Assembly (NCBI RefSeq): GCF_030052815.1
Contig: NC_079498.1
Location: 76,680,992-76,744,991 of the forward strand
Length of the DNA: 64,000 nucleotides
Direction: 5' to 3'
From: Hevea brasiliensis
Taxonomy: Eukaryota > Streptophyta > Magnoliopsida > Malpighiales > Euphorbiaceae
The notes under the pieces are model-generated. The model searched no databases and was not told where the DNA came from. It worked only from the letters and a program-made list of their open reading frames with translations. A program made the translations under genes and the position numbers. Position 1 is the stretch's first letter, and every line of letters starts with the position of its first letter. Shown here piece after piece: positions 1 through 11,929 of the stretch.

Positions 1-623
1 TTTGGAGTTCTGATCTGTAGAGCGTTCAAGGTTGTCACCTCCTCAGCAATGCATATAGATAGGGCTCACATTAAGCATATCATGTATTTTGTGTATGTTA
101 TTTATTTCTTATATTGTAATGTAAATTAGCAAATTATAATTAATTTGTATATCATGTAAATTAAGGATTTATTTTATTATTGAAAATGATGTAAATTAAT
201 GCAAATTTGAGAATTTTGCTATAAGAATGGAGCATGAATGAATTTGTACAAATGAGTATAGATTTGAATTACATAATGATTTTTCAAATGATGATATGAG
301 TATGGAAATGATTATGAAATTGAAATGTACGGATGAGATTTGAAATATGAGAAAATTATGAGAATGATTGATGAGATAATTATGATTAGCATGGATGAGA
401 TTTTTATTTTAAAATATTGTTGAATTTCAAACAGGTGAATATTGAAATAAGCCAAACGATAATAAAATAGGAAAAACTTCGTTGGTTTCTCCGTCGAAAA
501 ATAATTGATATTAAATTAAACGAATTCAAAATTATTAAAAAAATAAAGTAAGATAAGTTAGGGTGTTCAGGCATCGATTGTAGCACTCCTTGCTCGGCTA
601 CACTATAGTCGGGTGAGGGGTGT
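1..623 (+). mobile_element. 3' part of a Tekay-type LTR (family 1)
   Basis: This matches the last ~640 bp of the complete LTR at 7847-11929. Shared landmarks are the CACCTCCTC-GCAATGCAT block near the start, the AT-rich run, and the closing GGTGAGGGGTGT. The usual GTTACA terminus is missing because the sequence switches to a TRIM-like remnant at about 623. The left side runs off the window, so I cannot say whether this was a solo LTR or part of a full element. No coding sequence is seen. Confidence 0.8.
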
Positions 624-837
624 GCAACCTTGAACGATGGTGGGGCAAACCTCAGCGAGGATGCTGAGTCCCATAAGGGGGTGGATTGTAACACCCTAGG
701 CAAATCCCACATCGGCAAAACACGGGAGAGATGTTGGGTTTATAAGTTGGTGGTTTGTAACCCCTAGTGACGCGTTTTAAAGCCGTGAGGGCTTCAGCCC
801 AGAGCGGACAATATCACTAGTGGGCCAGGCCGTTACA
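624..837 (+). mobile_element. TRIM-like remnant: internal tail plus 3' LTR
   Basis: A purine-rich tract (AAGGGGGTGGAT, 675-686) directly precedes a 151-bp LTR-like unit at 687-837. That unit opens TGTAACACCC, contains CCCACATCGG and GCGGACAATAT, and closes GCCGTTACA. The CCCACATCGG and GCGGACAAT words recur in the 30849-31011 unit, which is followed by a primer-binding site, so both look like terminal-repeat retrotransposons in miniature. The 5' LTR is absent and no target duplication flanks the piece. No protein is encoded. Confidence 0.65.
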
Positions 838-2402
838 CTATGTCTCAGCTTTCTATCGGTAAAAAAGTCAGGTCAATTGGACCTTTCTACACTGAGTTAT
901 GACCAAATGAATGAACACTGTTCATTTGGTTATTTTGCCCAGGCAAAATGTAAGTCACCCGAATTTGGTCAATTTTTAGGGTATCCTATGTTTAGTCTCT
1001 GGACAGAGTTCCTTCACCAAAATTGTGCCATTATGTGTCTAATTTCATGTCCAATTGGCCTTGCACCAATTGAACCTACACAACCCAAGTTATAGCTACC
1101 CAAACATGCTGGACTCACATCCAGACCTGCAGGGCACTCAAGGCGGCACAACCAAACTCAAATCCCAAGCTACCATTCACTTCAATTCCTCATTATACTC
1201 AGCCAAATAGTCACTAATTGACTATTAGAACTTTCATTTACCAACACATAAGTAGAATCCCAAGTTTTCCCCCAAACCCTAACTCCAACAACTTCAATAC
1301 TTCATATACATGCAATCAATGAGTTAAGGCATCAAGTTCATATTCAATGGCAGCCATGTACAACTATAATTCATTCAAATTAAAGGAAACCTAATGTACC
1401 CTAAGGCTACCAAAATTTGGTGAAATTTAGCCATGCAAAATTTATTTAAATTAGCTTAGTTTCATACTCAATTCATGTTCTCCATGATGTATACACAAAG
1501 TAATTAAGACTAATTGGCACTAACCTTGATTTAGCTAATTCCCAAAGCTTGAGAACTTCTCTTTTTCTCTTTCTTTTTGCTGCCCAAGACTTGCCTTAGG
1601 TGTAAGGGTAAATATTTGTGAAGGGAAGCTAGGGTTTTGGGGTGATTTGGGTGGCGAACTCAAGTTTGATCAAAGCTTCCATGGAGGTTTTCTTTCCTCT
1701 CTCTCTCTCTCTCTATGGTGCAGCTGTTTGAGAAGAAATGAGGCTGCTGACTTTTTTTTTAGTTTTTATCTTAATTTTTTTGTTTCATTTTTATCCCTTT
1801 AGTTAATTTATTAAATGGTGATTGGGTGGAGATTTTAGTTACATAGGCATGAGGTCATAATTCCCTATTTAACTCATTTTATCTTCTTTTCTTTTCTACT
1901 CATTTTCAATTTAATTTTTAGTAATATTTATTCATATTTTATGTCATAATAATTGTTTACTTAACTAGACAAGTAGGCCAAAAATCATTTCTAAAGACGA
2001 AATGACCAAAATACCTTTTGTTTAGCTTAATGAGCTAAAATTATCTGTACCAATTGAAAAATTTTTCTAAGCCTTTTCTTGGCATTCTAATGCCATAGAA
2101 ATCTCAATGACTCTTCTCTAGAGTCCCAAAAATTATTTTATGAATTTTCTCTCAGGTTTAGGGCTTCTAGTTGCGAGGACTGCAACTTCCCACTAGATTA
2201 CCCACCGCTAGGGCACCGACTCATTTTAACTTGGTTGTATTTTATTTCTAAAATTTTTTTCTAAATTTTTCTTATTAATATTTGAGTTAATTATGGCTGC
2301 TCACTTTAGTTTAAATGTTTTTCCAGACGTTTTAGCTGTCCAGACCGACACCGATCACCGGAACAGTAGAATGTACGGAATTGCTACAGTGAGGGTGTTA
2401 CA
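838..2402 (-). mobile_element. 5' part of a Tekay-type LTR (family 1), inverted
   Basis: Read on the minus strand from 2402, this starts TGTAACACCCTCACTGTAGC and follows the first ~1.56 kb of the LTR at 7847-11929, including the CGGTGATCGGTGTCGGTC block. It stops abruptly at the TRIM-like remnant. It lies in inverse orientation to the family-1 LTR end at 1-623. A CT microsatellite sits at about 1697-1714. No coding sequence is supported. Confidence 0.8.
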
Positions 2403-2470
2403 GCCCACTAAGGAAATTAATGCATTAAATGTCCCAAATTAATAGTGAGGGCTATTAATTTGAATAAAAT
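2403..2470. other. Unassigned 68-bp AT-rich spacer
   Basis: Sequence between the inverted LTR start and element A. It does not match any other part of the window and may be pre-insertion flank. It contains a short palindrome, TTAATGCATTAA. No gene is seen. Confidence 0.4.
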
Positions 2471-5400
2471 TGTAACACCCTCATACTAAGTAGTTCCGTA
2501 TATTCTACTATTTCGATGACTGATGTATGTTCGGACAGTTAAACTATCTGGAACCATACTTAAATCACATAGAAGAGCCATAAATTAAATTAATAAAGAT
2601 CAAATGAGGTTGGATAAAAATAAAAAATATGGAGTACAAATAGGTTAAATGAGATTAGGTCCCGACGATGGGTGACCTACATGGGACGTGATTGTAAGTT
2701 CAGTTGCTATCCTAAATTTGAGAGGAACCTTATAGAGACCTTAATGAAGGATTAATTTAGAAATTATTGAGAATTTGAAAATCAAAGAAATGAAAAGGAA
2801 AGAAGTACAAATAAGTGAATCAAAACTTAAGGACTCATCGAGTATTATGGAAAAAGGTGGACTATAACCCGATGAGGGGCATTTTGGCCAATTCACTTTA
2901 AGAGTTGACTTTTGACTTAAATGTCCAATTAAAATGAGTAAGACTAAAATATTAGAATGAAATTAAATTAAGTGGCATGTGTAGGAAACCTATTTGGGAC
3001 ACATAAGGAATTAATGAAATTGTTAAAATTAAAATATTTATAATTATAACTTAAATAATTAATTTTGGATATTTGTATAGAAGAAGACAAAAGAATTAAA
3101 AATAAAACAATTTCCCATCTTCTTCCTCTCTCCATGGTCGGCTCTCTCTCCCTATCTCTACACTTCCATTAACAACCTTCCAAACTCTTGAAACTTCACT
3201 TTTCTTCCCTAAATACCATACAAAAAATTAGTAGAAAACCTCTAATTAGCCCTAGATTGGAAGCTTGGAAGAAAGAGAACCAAGAAATTATAAAGGATTT
3301 TGAAGATTGGAAAAGCTCCATTAGAGGTAAGTGGTCTTACAAGCTTAAATGATTATGTAATCCATTGAATTAAGCATGCAAATTTTGCATGAATGGAGGG
3401 GAGGGAATTTCGGCCAGCAAAGGGGAGTTAGGGTTTTAGTGATTCAATTTAATTGAACTTGAATTTTAGTGTTGGTTGTAGTGTACACATGAATTTGATG
3501 CTTGAAATTGTTTAAAATTGTTTAGATGTGGAAGATGTGGAATTAGGGTATTGAAGAATTAGGGTTTCTTTGATATGAAGTGCAATTAGGGTTATTATTA
3601 TGGTCATTTGATGTGCTTTGGTTGAGAATTGGTGTTGGTTTGGTGAAGGGATTGATGAAAATGAAATTGAACATTAGGCCTTGAATCTGACACTTGAGTT
3701 CAGTGTGTTTAGAAGCTCATAAGTTGAGCTATATAGCTCCAATTGGTGTTAAATAATGGAAGATGAAACTTAAGACATAATGCTCCAACTTTCATGAAGA
3801 CCACTTGCTCAGAAAATGACCATAGGGAACCTTAATTAGAGCTTGAATCCGGAATTGCAATTCTAGACTTAGAGAAAATGACCATATGAATAGTACTTAT
3901 TCAATTAGGCATAACTCACTCGAGGAAACTCCAATTTAGGTAATTCTTAAACCAATGAAATTCTGATACATAGAAGAACAATTCACATGGGGACTATGAA
4001 GTCAAATTATGACCCTAACCCAATCAAATTGCTAGACAAAATTAGTCTAGCAAATCTATCCTAATGCTGGATTGAACCTGGAAAATGTGAAGGATTAGGC
4101 ATCCGACCAGTTTTGGCAAAATAGTCATAACTCAAGCTACACAATAGCAAACTAGGTGATTCCAAATCCAAAATAACCATAAGACATAGAACTAAAAACT
4201 TCATGTTTGGACCTAAACCTAGTTCATAGGGCAAAATAGGGGGAAATGTTGAGATAAGTCAGGAATGCCAAATCTGGAAATCCTGCACTTTAACAAAATT
4301 GCCTTGTGACCTCCGAATGGTTATTAGGCCATAACTTCCTCTACAAAACTCTTATTGAAGTGATTCAAAATAATTTGGAAACCTAAGACAAAGGCCTAAA
4401 ATATTGTTTCAGGGACCTAGTTCAAATTCTGAGCATAAGGTGCTCGGATATAGAATGAGATTTTAAAGTATAAATTTGGAAAACATATAATTGCAGGGTA
4501 AGACACTTAGAATAGTGTCTAGTAATTTGGCCATAACTTGAGATCCAAAACTCTAAATTGAATGATTCAAAAAGAAAAACAAAACTACGACATATAGGAA
4601 TAACTTTTATTAAGATCACTATCCCAAATTATAACTGAAACTAGGTTAAAATTTAGTTCTAAAGTCAGGGTCTAAAACTACCCAGAACCCAGAATTCATT
4701 GAAATTGCAAAGTTAGCTTAGGGATTCATTAGGTATTTATTTAATTAGTTATTGGTGATAATTGGGATGAGTATTGAGACATTGCACTTGTATGTTTCAG
4801 TAGAAAAAGAGACCTTGAAAGACAAGGAGAAGTAAGTAAAGGAAAAGGAGATTCATATAAGGTTTGTGCACAACTAGCTCCCTCTTTTGCTTTAAAAATT
4901 TGTAATTTGATTGAATAGACTTTTATGAACCAATGATGCTTTCCTCTTACATTTGGGAATTATTTACATTGTTTTAAGAATTTTAAATTGTGAAATGAGT
5001 TTATATTATGGAAAGGCGATTATTGGCTATTTGAATTTTTTATAGTAAGGGGGTGAGCCGGTTTGAATTCTTTTTAGAAATGTTTTGAGAATTTGACGTG
5101 TTGCCACCCTCTTATGGGAACTTATGATGAATAAAATGTGATTATTTGATTTTGCAATGTGATTATTCAATGAAAATTATTTTGAATTTGTTTTGAAATA
5201 ACAGTTGGCATGGCAATTTGATTTGTGTCCCTCATTATTTGAGGTGAGATTGATTATGTTACCTCCCTCTCTAGCTTACCAGTTGAAGTTGAGATCGGAT
5301 GAGTACACATATTGCTAGCTAGCCCCCTTCCCTCATTAGTAACGGTTAATGGGGTTGAGATTACTTTATCATGGTGTACAACACAACATTAATCGTGAAA

Positions 5401-6243
5401 TTTTGTGTAATAGCCCTAACTGTGTAATTGTTGGCAACACCATTACTTTGTGAATGTTTTGATGAAATGTGATTGAAATAAATGATTTGTGATACTGATG
5501 TCATGACTTATGAAAAATTTAAATATTATAAACCCTTTTTGTTATGATTTGACAATGATGTTTTATATTGAGTTTTTCTTAAAATTTTTAGTTGTGCACC
5601 ACTAAGTGAAATACTCAGCGATAGCTGTTTGTATACTGTCGTAGGTAAAGAGAAGGATAAAGCAGTTGAGTGAGCTGCTTTTAGTTGTGTTATGGAGTAC
5701 TGTTCTTGCATTGTATTCTGGTATATCCTGAATATACCTTTGTAATTACATTTTGTTGTAAAGTATCGATGTAAATGAATAGCTATATGTATGTAAAGGA
5801 CAAATTGAGCAATTGTATCAAAAGAGTTATACATAAATGTTGTAAAGTTATTTTTGAGCCTTATGTAAATTTAATTTTTGTAATATTAATTTTGTTATCT
5901 CCAATGAGTGTAAATTTGTAATCAAATGTTCCTTGAGATGTAAATGAAGAATTATTATTCTTTTGAATTTGAATGAAGAAAATCTTTAGTTGAATATTGC
6001 TTGTTTTAAATTTTGATATATGATTATCATAGGTTGATTTTAACAAGTTTAATAAATTTTGGTTTATTGAAATTACAGCGGTCACCACGTGGATTTTTTG
6101 CAGAAATTTTTCTTGGTTTTTAAATTTGGTTTATTTAAAATCCCTTATAGTATATTTAATGGGTTATCAGTAGGCGGAGTTCCGTAATTCATTAGGTATA
6201 CTATGGGATCATGTCATACCTTACGGAAGGGTAGGGTGTGACA
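2471..6243 (+). mobile_element. 5' LTR of Tekay-like element A
   Basis: The LTR opens TGTAACACCCTCATACTAAG and closes GGTAGGGTGTGACA. It is followed by a leader and a primer-binding site at 6252. Length is 3773 bp, in the long-LTR range of Tekay/Del chromoviruses. It is related to the LTRs of B, E, F and G, sharing the closing block with TTAATGGGTTATCAGTAG, but is a separate family. The matching 3' LTR is not in the window, because A ends at a junction with element C at 13541. Confidence 0.85.
5602..5645 (+). other. Two-hairpin element in LTR of A
   Basis: Hairpin 1 pairs CTAAGT (5602-5607) with ACTCAG (5613-5618), with one A-C mismatch. Hairpin 2 pairs GCGATAG (5618-5624) with CTGTCGT (5636-5642), with two G-T wobbles. 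AGGT follows at 5643. The same pair of hairpins occurs in five other diverged LTRs here. Function unknown; a leader RNA structure or splice-donor context is an inference. Confidence 0.55.
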
Positions 6244-6251
6244 TGTTTTAG

Positions 6252-6263
6252 TGGTATTAGAGC
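6252..6263 (+). other. Primer-binding site of element A
   Basis: TGGTATTAGAGC lies 8 bp after the LTR end. It differs by one base from TGGTATCAGAGC, the complement of the plant initiator tRNA-Met 3' end used by many gypsy elements. Confidence 0.8.
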
Positions 6264-6435
6264 AACAGTTTTAAGTAAGTTTTGAATTGTGTATTTTAAA
6301 TATTCTTTGATAATTACAACTGCTCATATGTCATTGATTGATACATATAGTGCATTTACATCATGAATAGAGACTAATGGAGAGAAATCTCCTTGTGTTG
6401 GTTGTTCAGGGAGTATAAAATCTTTGTGAATTGAA

Positions 6436-7846
6436 ATGGAAGAAAGAGATAACACCGTAGAGCAATCGGTTGTAGCTGTGGCACAGGGAGAGGCCCCAGC
6501 TCCTCAGAATGCCAGTGGGCCAATTGCACAAATTCTACCAATGTAGTAGTTTCCTACATAATTTGCACAACAGATGACTGCTTTCTTTCAACAAATGGCT
6601 GGAAACATGCAAGCACAACCACTAGTGCAACCCCAAACCCCAGCAAGACAATATGAGAAGTTGGTGAAGTATGGGGCAACAGAGTTTAAGGGCACAGTAG
6701 ATCCTTTTGAAGCAGAGTAGTGGTTAGAAAGGATGGAAAGGGTTTTCAGGAAACTACAATGCATAGAGGCCCTCAAATTCGAGTACGCAGTTTCTCTACT
6801 GCAAGGGGATGCTTATGAATAGTGGAAGACCATCCCCAACAGTCTTGTGGAGCCCCCTATTCTGACCTGGGGTGATTTTCTGAGGGAATTTAGGCAAAAA
6901 TACGTCCTCGAGACTTATGTGGACATGAAGCTCTAGGAGTTTCTGAGTTTGAAGTAAGGGGACAGAACTGTGGCTAAGTATGAGAGAGATTTTTCTCGCC
7001 TAAGCCATTATGCAGGGAGTCTGCTTACCACCAGAAGAGATCGATGCAAGCGATTTGAATCTGGTTTAAGACCCAGCTTAAGGTTGCAAGTAGTTGGGTT
7101 CTAGCATGAAAACTTCCTCAGAATTGATCTCCCAAGCACTTGAGTTAGAAAGAATAGAATTGGAAGGGGCATTTGAGAAGGGAACAAGAGAAAAGGAGAA
7201 GAGCGTGAAAATAGCTTGCCAGAGTTAGGCAGTGGTTCAGGAAAGAGAAAGCACTTTAGGGGACCCAGTACTCATAAATCTGGTAGAGGGAAATCCATAG
7301 GACAGAGGCCACCCAGATCGAGTCAGCAAGTGCCTAGGAATTCCTTTCCTGTCCGTACCAATGAAACCTGAGGCAAGGTACATGGAGGCGTATGCTATAA
7401 GGCCATAGGACCCTACTACAACTATGGTGGGACTGGACATTTTGCTAAGGACTGCACCAGTGCCCGCAGATCAGGGCCACCTACCATAGTTGAAGGATCA
7501 GTTCAAAGTTACGCCTGCAGAGGTTCACGATCAAGAAGGTAGAGACAGAGGCAGGGCGATTTCCGCAATCAAGGTACTGATGAATCAACGAGCAGTGGTG
7601 CACTAGCCAGGGTTTACATCATGCACCAAAGGGAAGAGGCCGAGACTTCAAATATAGTTGCCGATACATTTTCCATCTTTGATAGAGATGTTTATATACT
7701 ATTTGATCCCGGCTCTACTTATTCCTATGTTAGTGCTAGAATTATGTGTTCTACTGCTATTCCTTGCATGAACATGGATTTTGATGTGCTGGTGACAAGT
7801 CCTTTAAGACAAGAGATTAGGGTGAATAAATTGTATAAGGATTGTT
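6436..7846 (+). pseudogene. gag-protease pseudogene of element A (first part)
   Basis: The reading frame begins MEERDNTVEQSV, like the gag starts at 31196 and 63247. A retrotransposon gag domain follows at ~6640-7150, then a zinc-knuckle tail (GHFAKDC, ~7440) and an aspartic protease (~7621-7846) reading LFDPGSTYSYVS. The family normally has D-S/T-G at the active site, so the middle residue is altered. Numerous TAG stops interrupt gag (for example near 6546, 6718, 6820 and 6957) and frameshifts occur. Several stops sit where relatives have Gln or Trp. Protease is cut by the solo LTR at 7847 and resumes at 11930. It would have made capsid, nucleocapsid and protease; it is dead now. Confidence 0.85.
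7842..7846 (+). repeat. Target-site duplication TTGTT (left)
   Basis: TTGTT at 7842-7846 is repeated at 11930-11934, directly flanking the 7847-11929 LTR. This proves insertion into the protease frame of element A. Confidence 0.9.
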
Positions 7847-10504
7847 TGTAACACCCTCACTGTAGCAATTATGTACATTCTACTGTTCCGGTGACCGGTG
7901 TCGGTCCGGACCGCTAGAACGTCTGGAAAAATAATTAAACTAGAGTGAGGAGTCATAAATAACTCAAATATTAATAAGAAAAATTTAGAAAAAATTTTAG
8001 AAATAAAATACAACCAAGTTAAATGAGCCGGTGCCCCAGCGATGGGTAACCCAGTGGGAAGTTGCGGTTCTCACAACTAGGAGCCCTAGACCCGGGAGAA
8101 AATTCATAAAATAATTTTTGGGACTCCAGAAAAGAGTCATTGAGGGTTTTATGGCATTAGAATGCCAAGAAAAGGTTTAGAAAAATTTTTCAATAGATAC
8201 AGACAATTTTAGTCTGTTAAGCCAAACGGAGGGCATTTTGGTCATTTCGCCTTCAGAGGTGATTTTTGGCCGACTTGTCCAGTTAAGTAAATATTTATTA
8301 TGACACAAAATGTGAATAAATATTACTAAAAATTAAATTAAAAATGAGTAAAAGAAAGAAGAAAGAAAGATAAACCGACAACTCGGTAAGAGCAAAATTT
8401 GGTCAATTAAATTTGAGGGTCCAATATTGACAAAAAATGATGATTATTAATTTAATGAAGCTAAATTAATTTAATTAATTGAAATTATGAAAATTAAAAA
8501 TAATTATTGAAAAGTCAAATTATAATGATTATAAACTTCAAAATAATTTCAAATTGCCATTCTACTTATTTACCATATTGCCATTAAATATTTAATTATT
8601 ATATAGGTTAATTATTGAACAAAAATCTGCATTTTTTCCCTTCTTCTTCCCGTCCACTTCTTCCCTTCTTCACTAAAATTCTCCATTAAAACCCAAAATC
8701 CAAACCTTAAAACCCTAAGTCTCAACCAAATTTTTTCTTGGAAAAATTATAGCCCACCCTAAACTAAAGCCTAATTAGTAGAAAGCACTCAAGAAAACCA
8801 AAAAAAAAATTGAGTTTGGGGCAAGAGGAATTTCAGCCAAGGTGGACCAAGAAAGAGCTTCAAGTTTTTGATTGATTAGAAGGTTGAATTGAAGTTGAGT
8901 GAAGCTAAGGAATAAGGTTAGTGCTAGAAATTCTCTTGGAATTTAAAATTTTTGCAAGTTGATTTAGGGTTTGCTCAAATATGGAATTTTGTGTTGTGAC
9001 TTGAATTTGATGATGTTGAGGTTGATTATTGACTATTAGAAGTGTTATAAATGTGAATTGAAGTTTGGAAGTTGGGTGAAATTGAAAATTGGGAGTGCTT
9101 CTCTTATGCAGGAAATTTGGACCTACGAGTCCAGGGTATTGTTTGACCTATAACTGAGGTTGTGTGACTCCAATTGGTATGAGGCCAATTGGAGGTGAAA
9201 CTAGACACATAATGGCACAAATTTGGTGAAGAAACCATGCCCAGAAAACCAAACCAACTTGACCAAAAGTTTTCCCTAATCCAGGTGACCTGCAATCTGC
9301 CTGGGCAAAATGACCAAATGAACAGTATTTGGTCATTTGGCCATAACTCAATGTAGCAAGGTCCAATTGTCTTGAAATTTTACCAGCAACAATTTGAGAT
9401 ATAGAAAAACAACTTTCATGAAGAAACCTGACCAAATTATGACCATAACTTAGTCAAATTGCCAACCAAACTTGAGTTACCAAATCTGGCAGAAACAATT
9501 TTACCCAGAATTTTGGGTTCTGCCCAATCCGGCCAGCCATGGTTTTTAGGCCATAACTTGAGCTACAAAACTCCAAATGGAGTGATTCAAAAAAGGAAAT
9601 TCAACTAGACAAAATAAGGAACAACTTTCATGTTGAACATTTTTACAAATTCCCACTGCAAAGGTGACAAATGGAACAGTAAAAACAAAGCATGAAAACT
9701 GAAAATTCTGCCCAATTAACATTAAGCTTGGAAATGGTATTGGCAACCAATACCAACAAATTTTGAATGCAAAATGTGGTATCTTGGAGAACTTAGGTTC
9801 AATAAATTTATTATGTATTAAAAAGTCAACAATTTGAGTGAATAGTATTATGAATAGTGATACAAAGACACAATGTATAATAACTAAATTGGTAGAGGAA
9901 ATTAAGGTATGAAATTTGAAATCTATGAAACATTCATGGATTACTTGGAATAGAAATAGTAATTTGCCTAAATGACTTAATAAACATTTAAGTTATGTGA
10001 GTATATGATTAAGATTTGTATTCCCCTTACTAGTAGGTCTAATAAAACATAAGTAATACCACTTGAATATGAAATGAAATTAAACTAGATGGATTGTTGA
10101 GTATAAATAGGATGAGGTTTAGATTAGGATTTATGTTTCCATTACAAATAAGATAATAACACCTTGTATGAGTTATGAATTCATATAAATATTATAATGA
10201 ATAAATGAATCACATGAAAATATAAATGAAACATTAGTTCTATTTATAAGAGAAAGGAAGAATGTTTTGAGTACAATGGTATATGAACACCATTGTTGTG
10301 AATTGTGATCAATATGAATGATGTAAGAAATGTATGAATAGTATGATGAATGTATAAATTATGAAATTTATTATGAAATAATAAAGTCATAAAACACAAT
10401 ATATTAATATTTAATGATATTATGTGCCCTTGTATTGCCTAGACATGTGTGTCAGATTGGATAGTTTGGCATGCCAATAGGGTATTGTTTTAGCAGTACT
10501 GCGA

Positions 10505-10605
10505 AAGGCTTTATGCCTGTATTCATGGCTTTATGCCCATATTCATGGCTTTATGCCAACATTCATGGCTTTTATGCCCCATTATGTGTTATCATGGCTT
10601 TTTAG
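10505..10605 (+). repeat. Short tandem repeat, ~23-bp unit
   Basis: About four imperfect copies of a unit built on ATTCATGGCTTTATGCC, in which GGCTTTATGCC alternates with variable bases. It lies inside the solo LTR. Confidence 0.75.
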
Positions 10606-11193
10606 CCATACTGACTGCATACGTGGTTGACGTTCTGCGTCCCATGGTATAACGGCCCGAGGCACCGCGGTGTCCAGTGCCAACGACCCGTTATCCAGTT
10701 TAGTCAGCCTGTCATAGCTTACTTGGGCAGTGAAATTTATTGAAATAAGTTAAGAATATTAGAAATTAAAAATATTAGAAATTAAATAAATGAGTAAGAT
10801 GACCTAAAATAAATTAGAATAGTTATTTATTAGAAAGAATCGAAATGAGCTGGACCGATATCAAAATTTACTTATTATGAAATAATCTGAGACAACCTAG
10901 CAAGTATAGAGAAAATGCTAAAAGATTAGCAAAGAAAATTATAACATAAATAAATATTGCAAATGTGACTTATATAATAATATAAGCATAAATTTATTAT
11001 TTTCAGATCATTTTTCTTTGTACATTATTACTGTACATTGGCGAAATAAACACTTTCAAAGAAGACTAAATTAGGATAAAACATATTAAATTTTAGAAAC
11101 CGCATGTGAAGTATAAATAAATCTTAATTATTTGAATTATGTTTTATTTCTATCTTTATTTATATATTATTTTCTTGTTATATTATTACACCA

Positions 11194-11240
11194 CTAAGCA
11201 GCAATGCTTAGCGCGATGGAATTGTTTCCTTCGCGCAGGT
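11194..11240 (+). other. Two-hairpin element in family-1 LTR
   Basis: Hairpin 1 pairs CTAAGC (11194-11199) with GCTTAG (11206-11211). Hairpin 2 pairs GCGCGA (11211-11216) with TCGCGC (11231-11236). AGGT follows. Relative to the LTR at 62411, both sides of each stem have changed together. Confidence 0.6.
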
Positions 11241-11929
11241 ACTGATGCTAGAACCCAATGGACGTTTGACTGGGAATTTTGGGAGTTTTGATCAGCATAG
11301 TATCAAAGTTTGTCACCTCCTCGGCAATGCATGTAGATAGGGCCCATATAGATCATATTTTGTATTTTGTATAAAATGCCAGATATTGTATTATAATGTA
11401 GATTATGAACAGGTAAATAATAGGAATGCGATGTAAATTAATTAATTAGCTTTTTCATATGTAATTAATTTATATATTATGTAAATTATGAAATTTTGTA
11501 ATTATTTTGTAAATTATGTAAATTAAGGAAATTTGAAAATTTTGCTTATGTAATTTGAGAATGTTTACATATGAATTGAGTATGAATGGAAATGTATGGA
11601 AATGATTATGAAATTGAAATGTATGGATGAGATTTGAAATATGAGAAAATTATGAGAATGATTGATGAGATAATTATGGTTAGCATGGATAAGATTTTAT
11701 TTTAGAAATATTGTTGAATTGAATTTCAAACAGGTGAATATTGAAATACGCCAAACGATAATAAAATAGAGGAAACTCCGTTGGTTTCTCCGTCGAAAAG
11801 TAATTGATATTAAATTAAATGAATTCAAAATTATTTAGAAAAAAATAAAGTAAGATAAGTTAGGGTGCTCCGGCACCAATTGTAGCATGCCTTGCTTGGC
11901 TATACTGTAGTCAGGTGAGGGGTGTTACA

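Larger units (their letters stand above)
7847..11929 (+). mobile_element. Solo Tekay-type LTR (family 1), 4083 bp
   Basis: It starts TGTAACACCCTCACTG, ends GAGGGGTGTTACA, and is flanked by the 5-bp duplication TTGTT. No internal region or second LTR is present, so it is a solo LTR left by LTR-LTR recombination. It interrupts A's protease between the LYKDC segment and the remainder of the domain. It carries a 23-bp repeat cluster near 10.5 kb and the two-hairpin element at 11194. No protein-coding frame in it is credible. It is the reference copy for the fragments at 1-623 and 838-2402. Confidence 0.92.

Noticed and set aside
820..1095. 91-codon ORF with a match-like counterpart at 9148-9435 on the minus strand
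   Set aside because: Both fall in the same LTR segment in opposite orientations. The similarity is that of the LTR, and other family copies do not keep the frame open.
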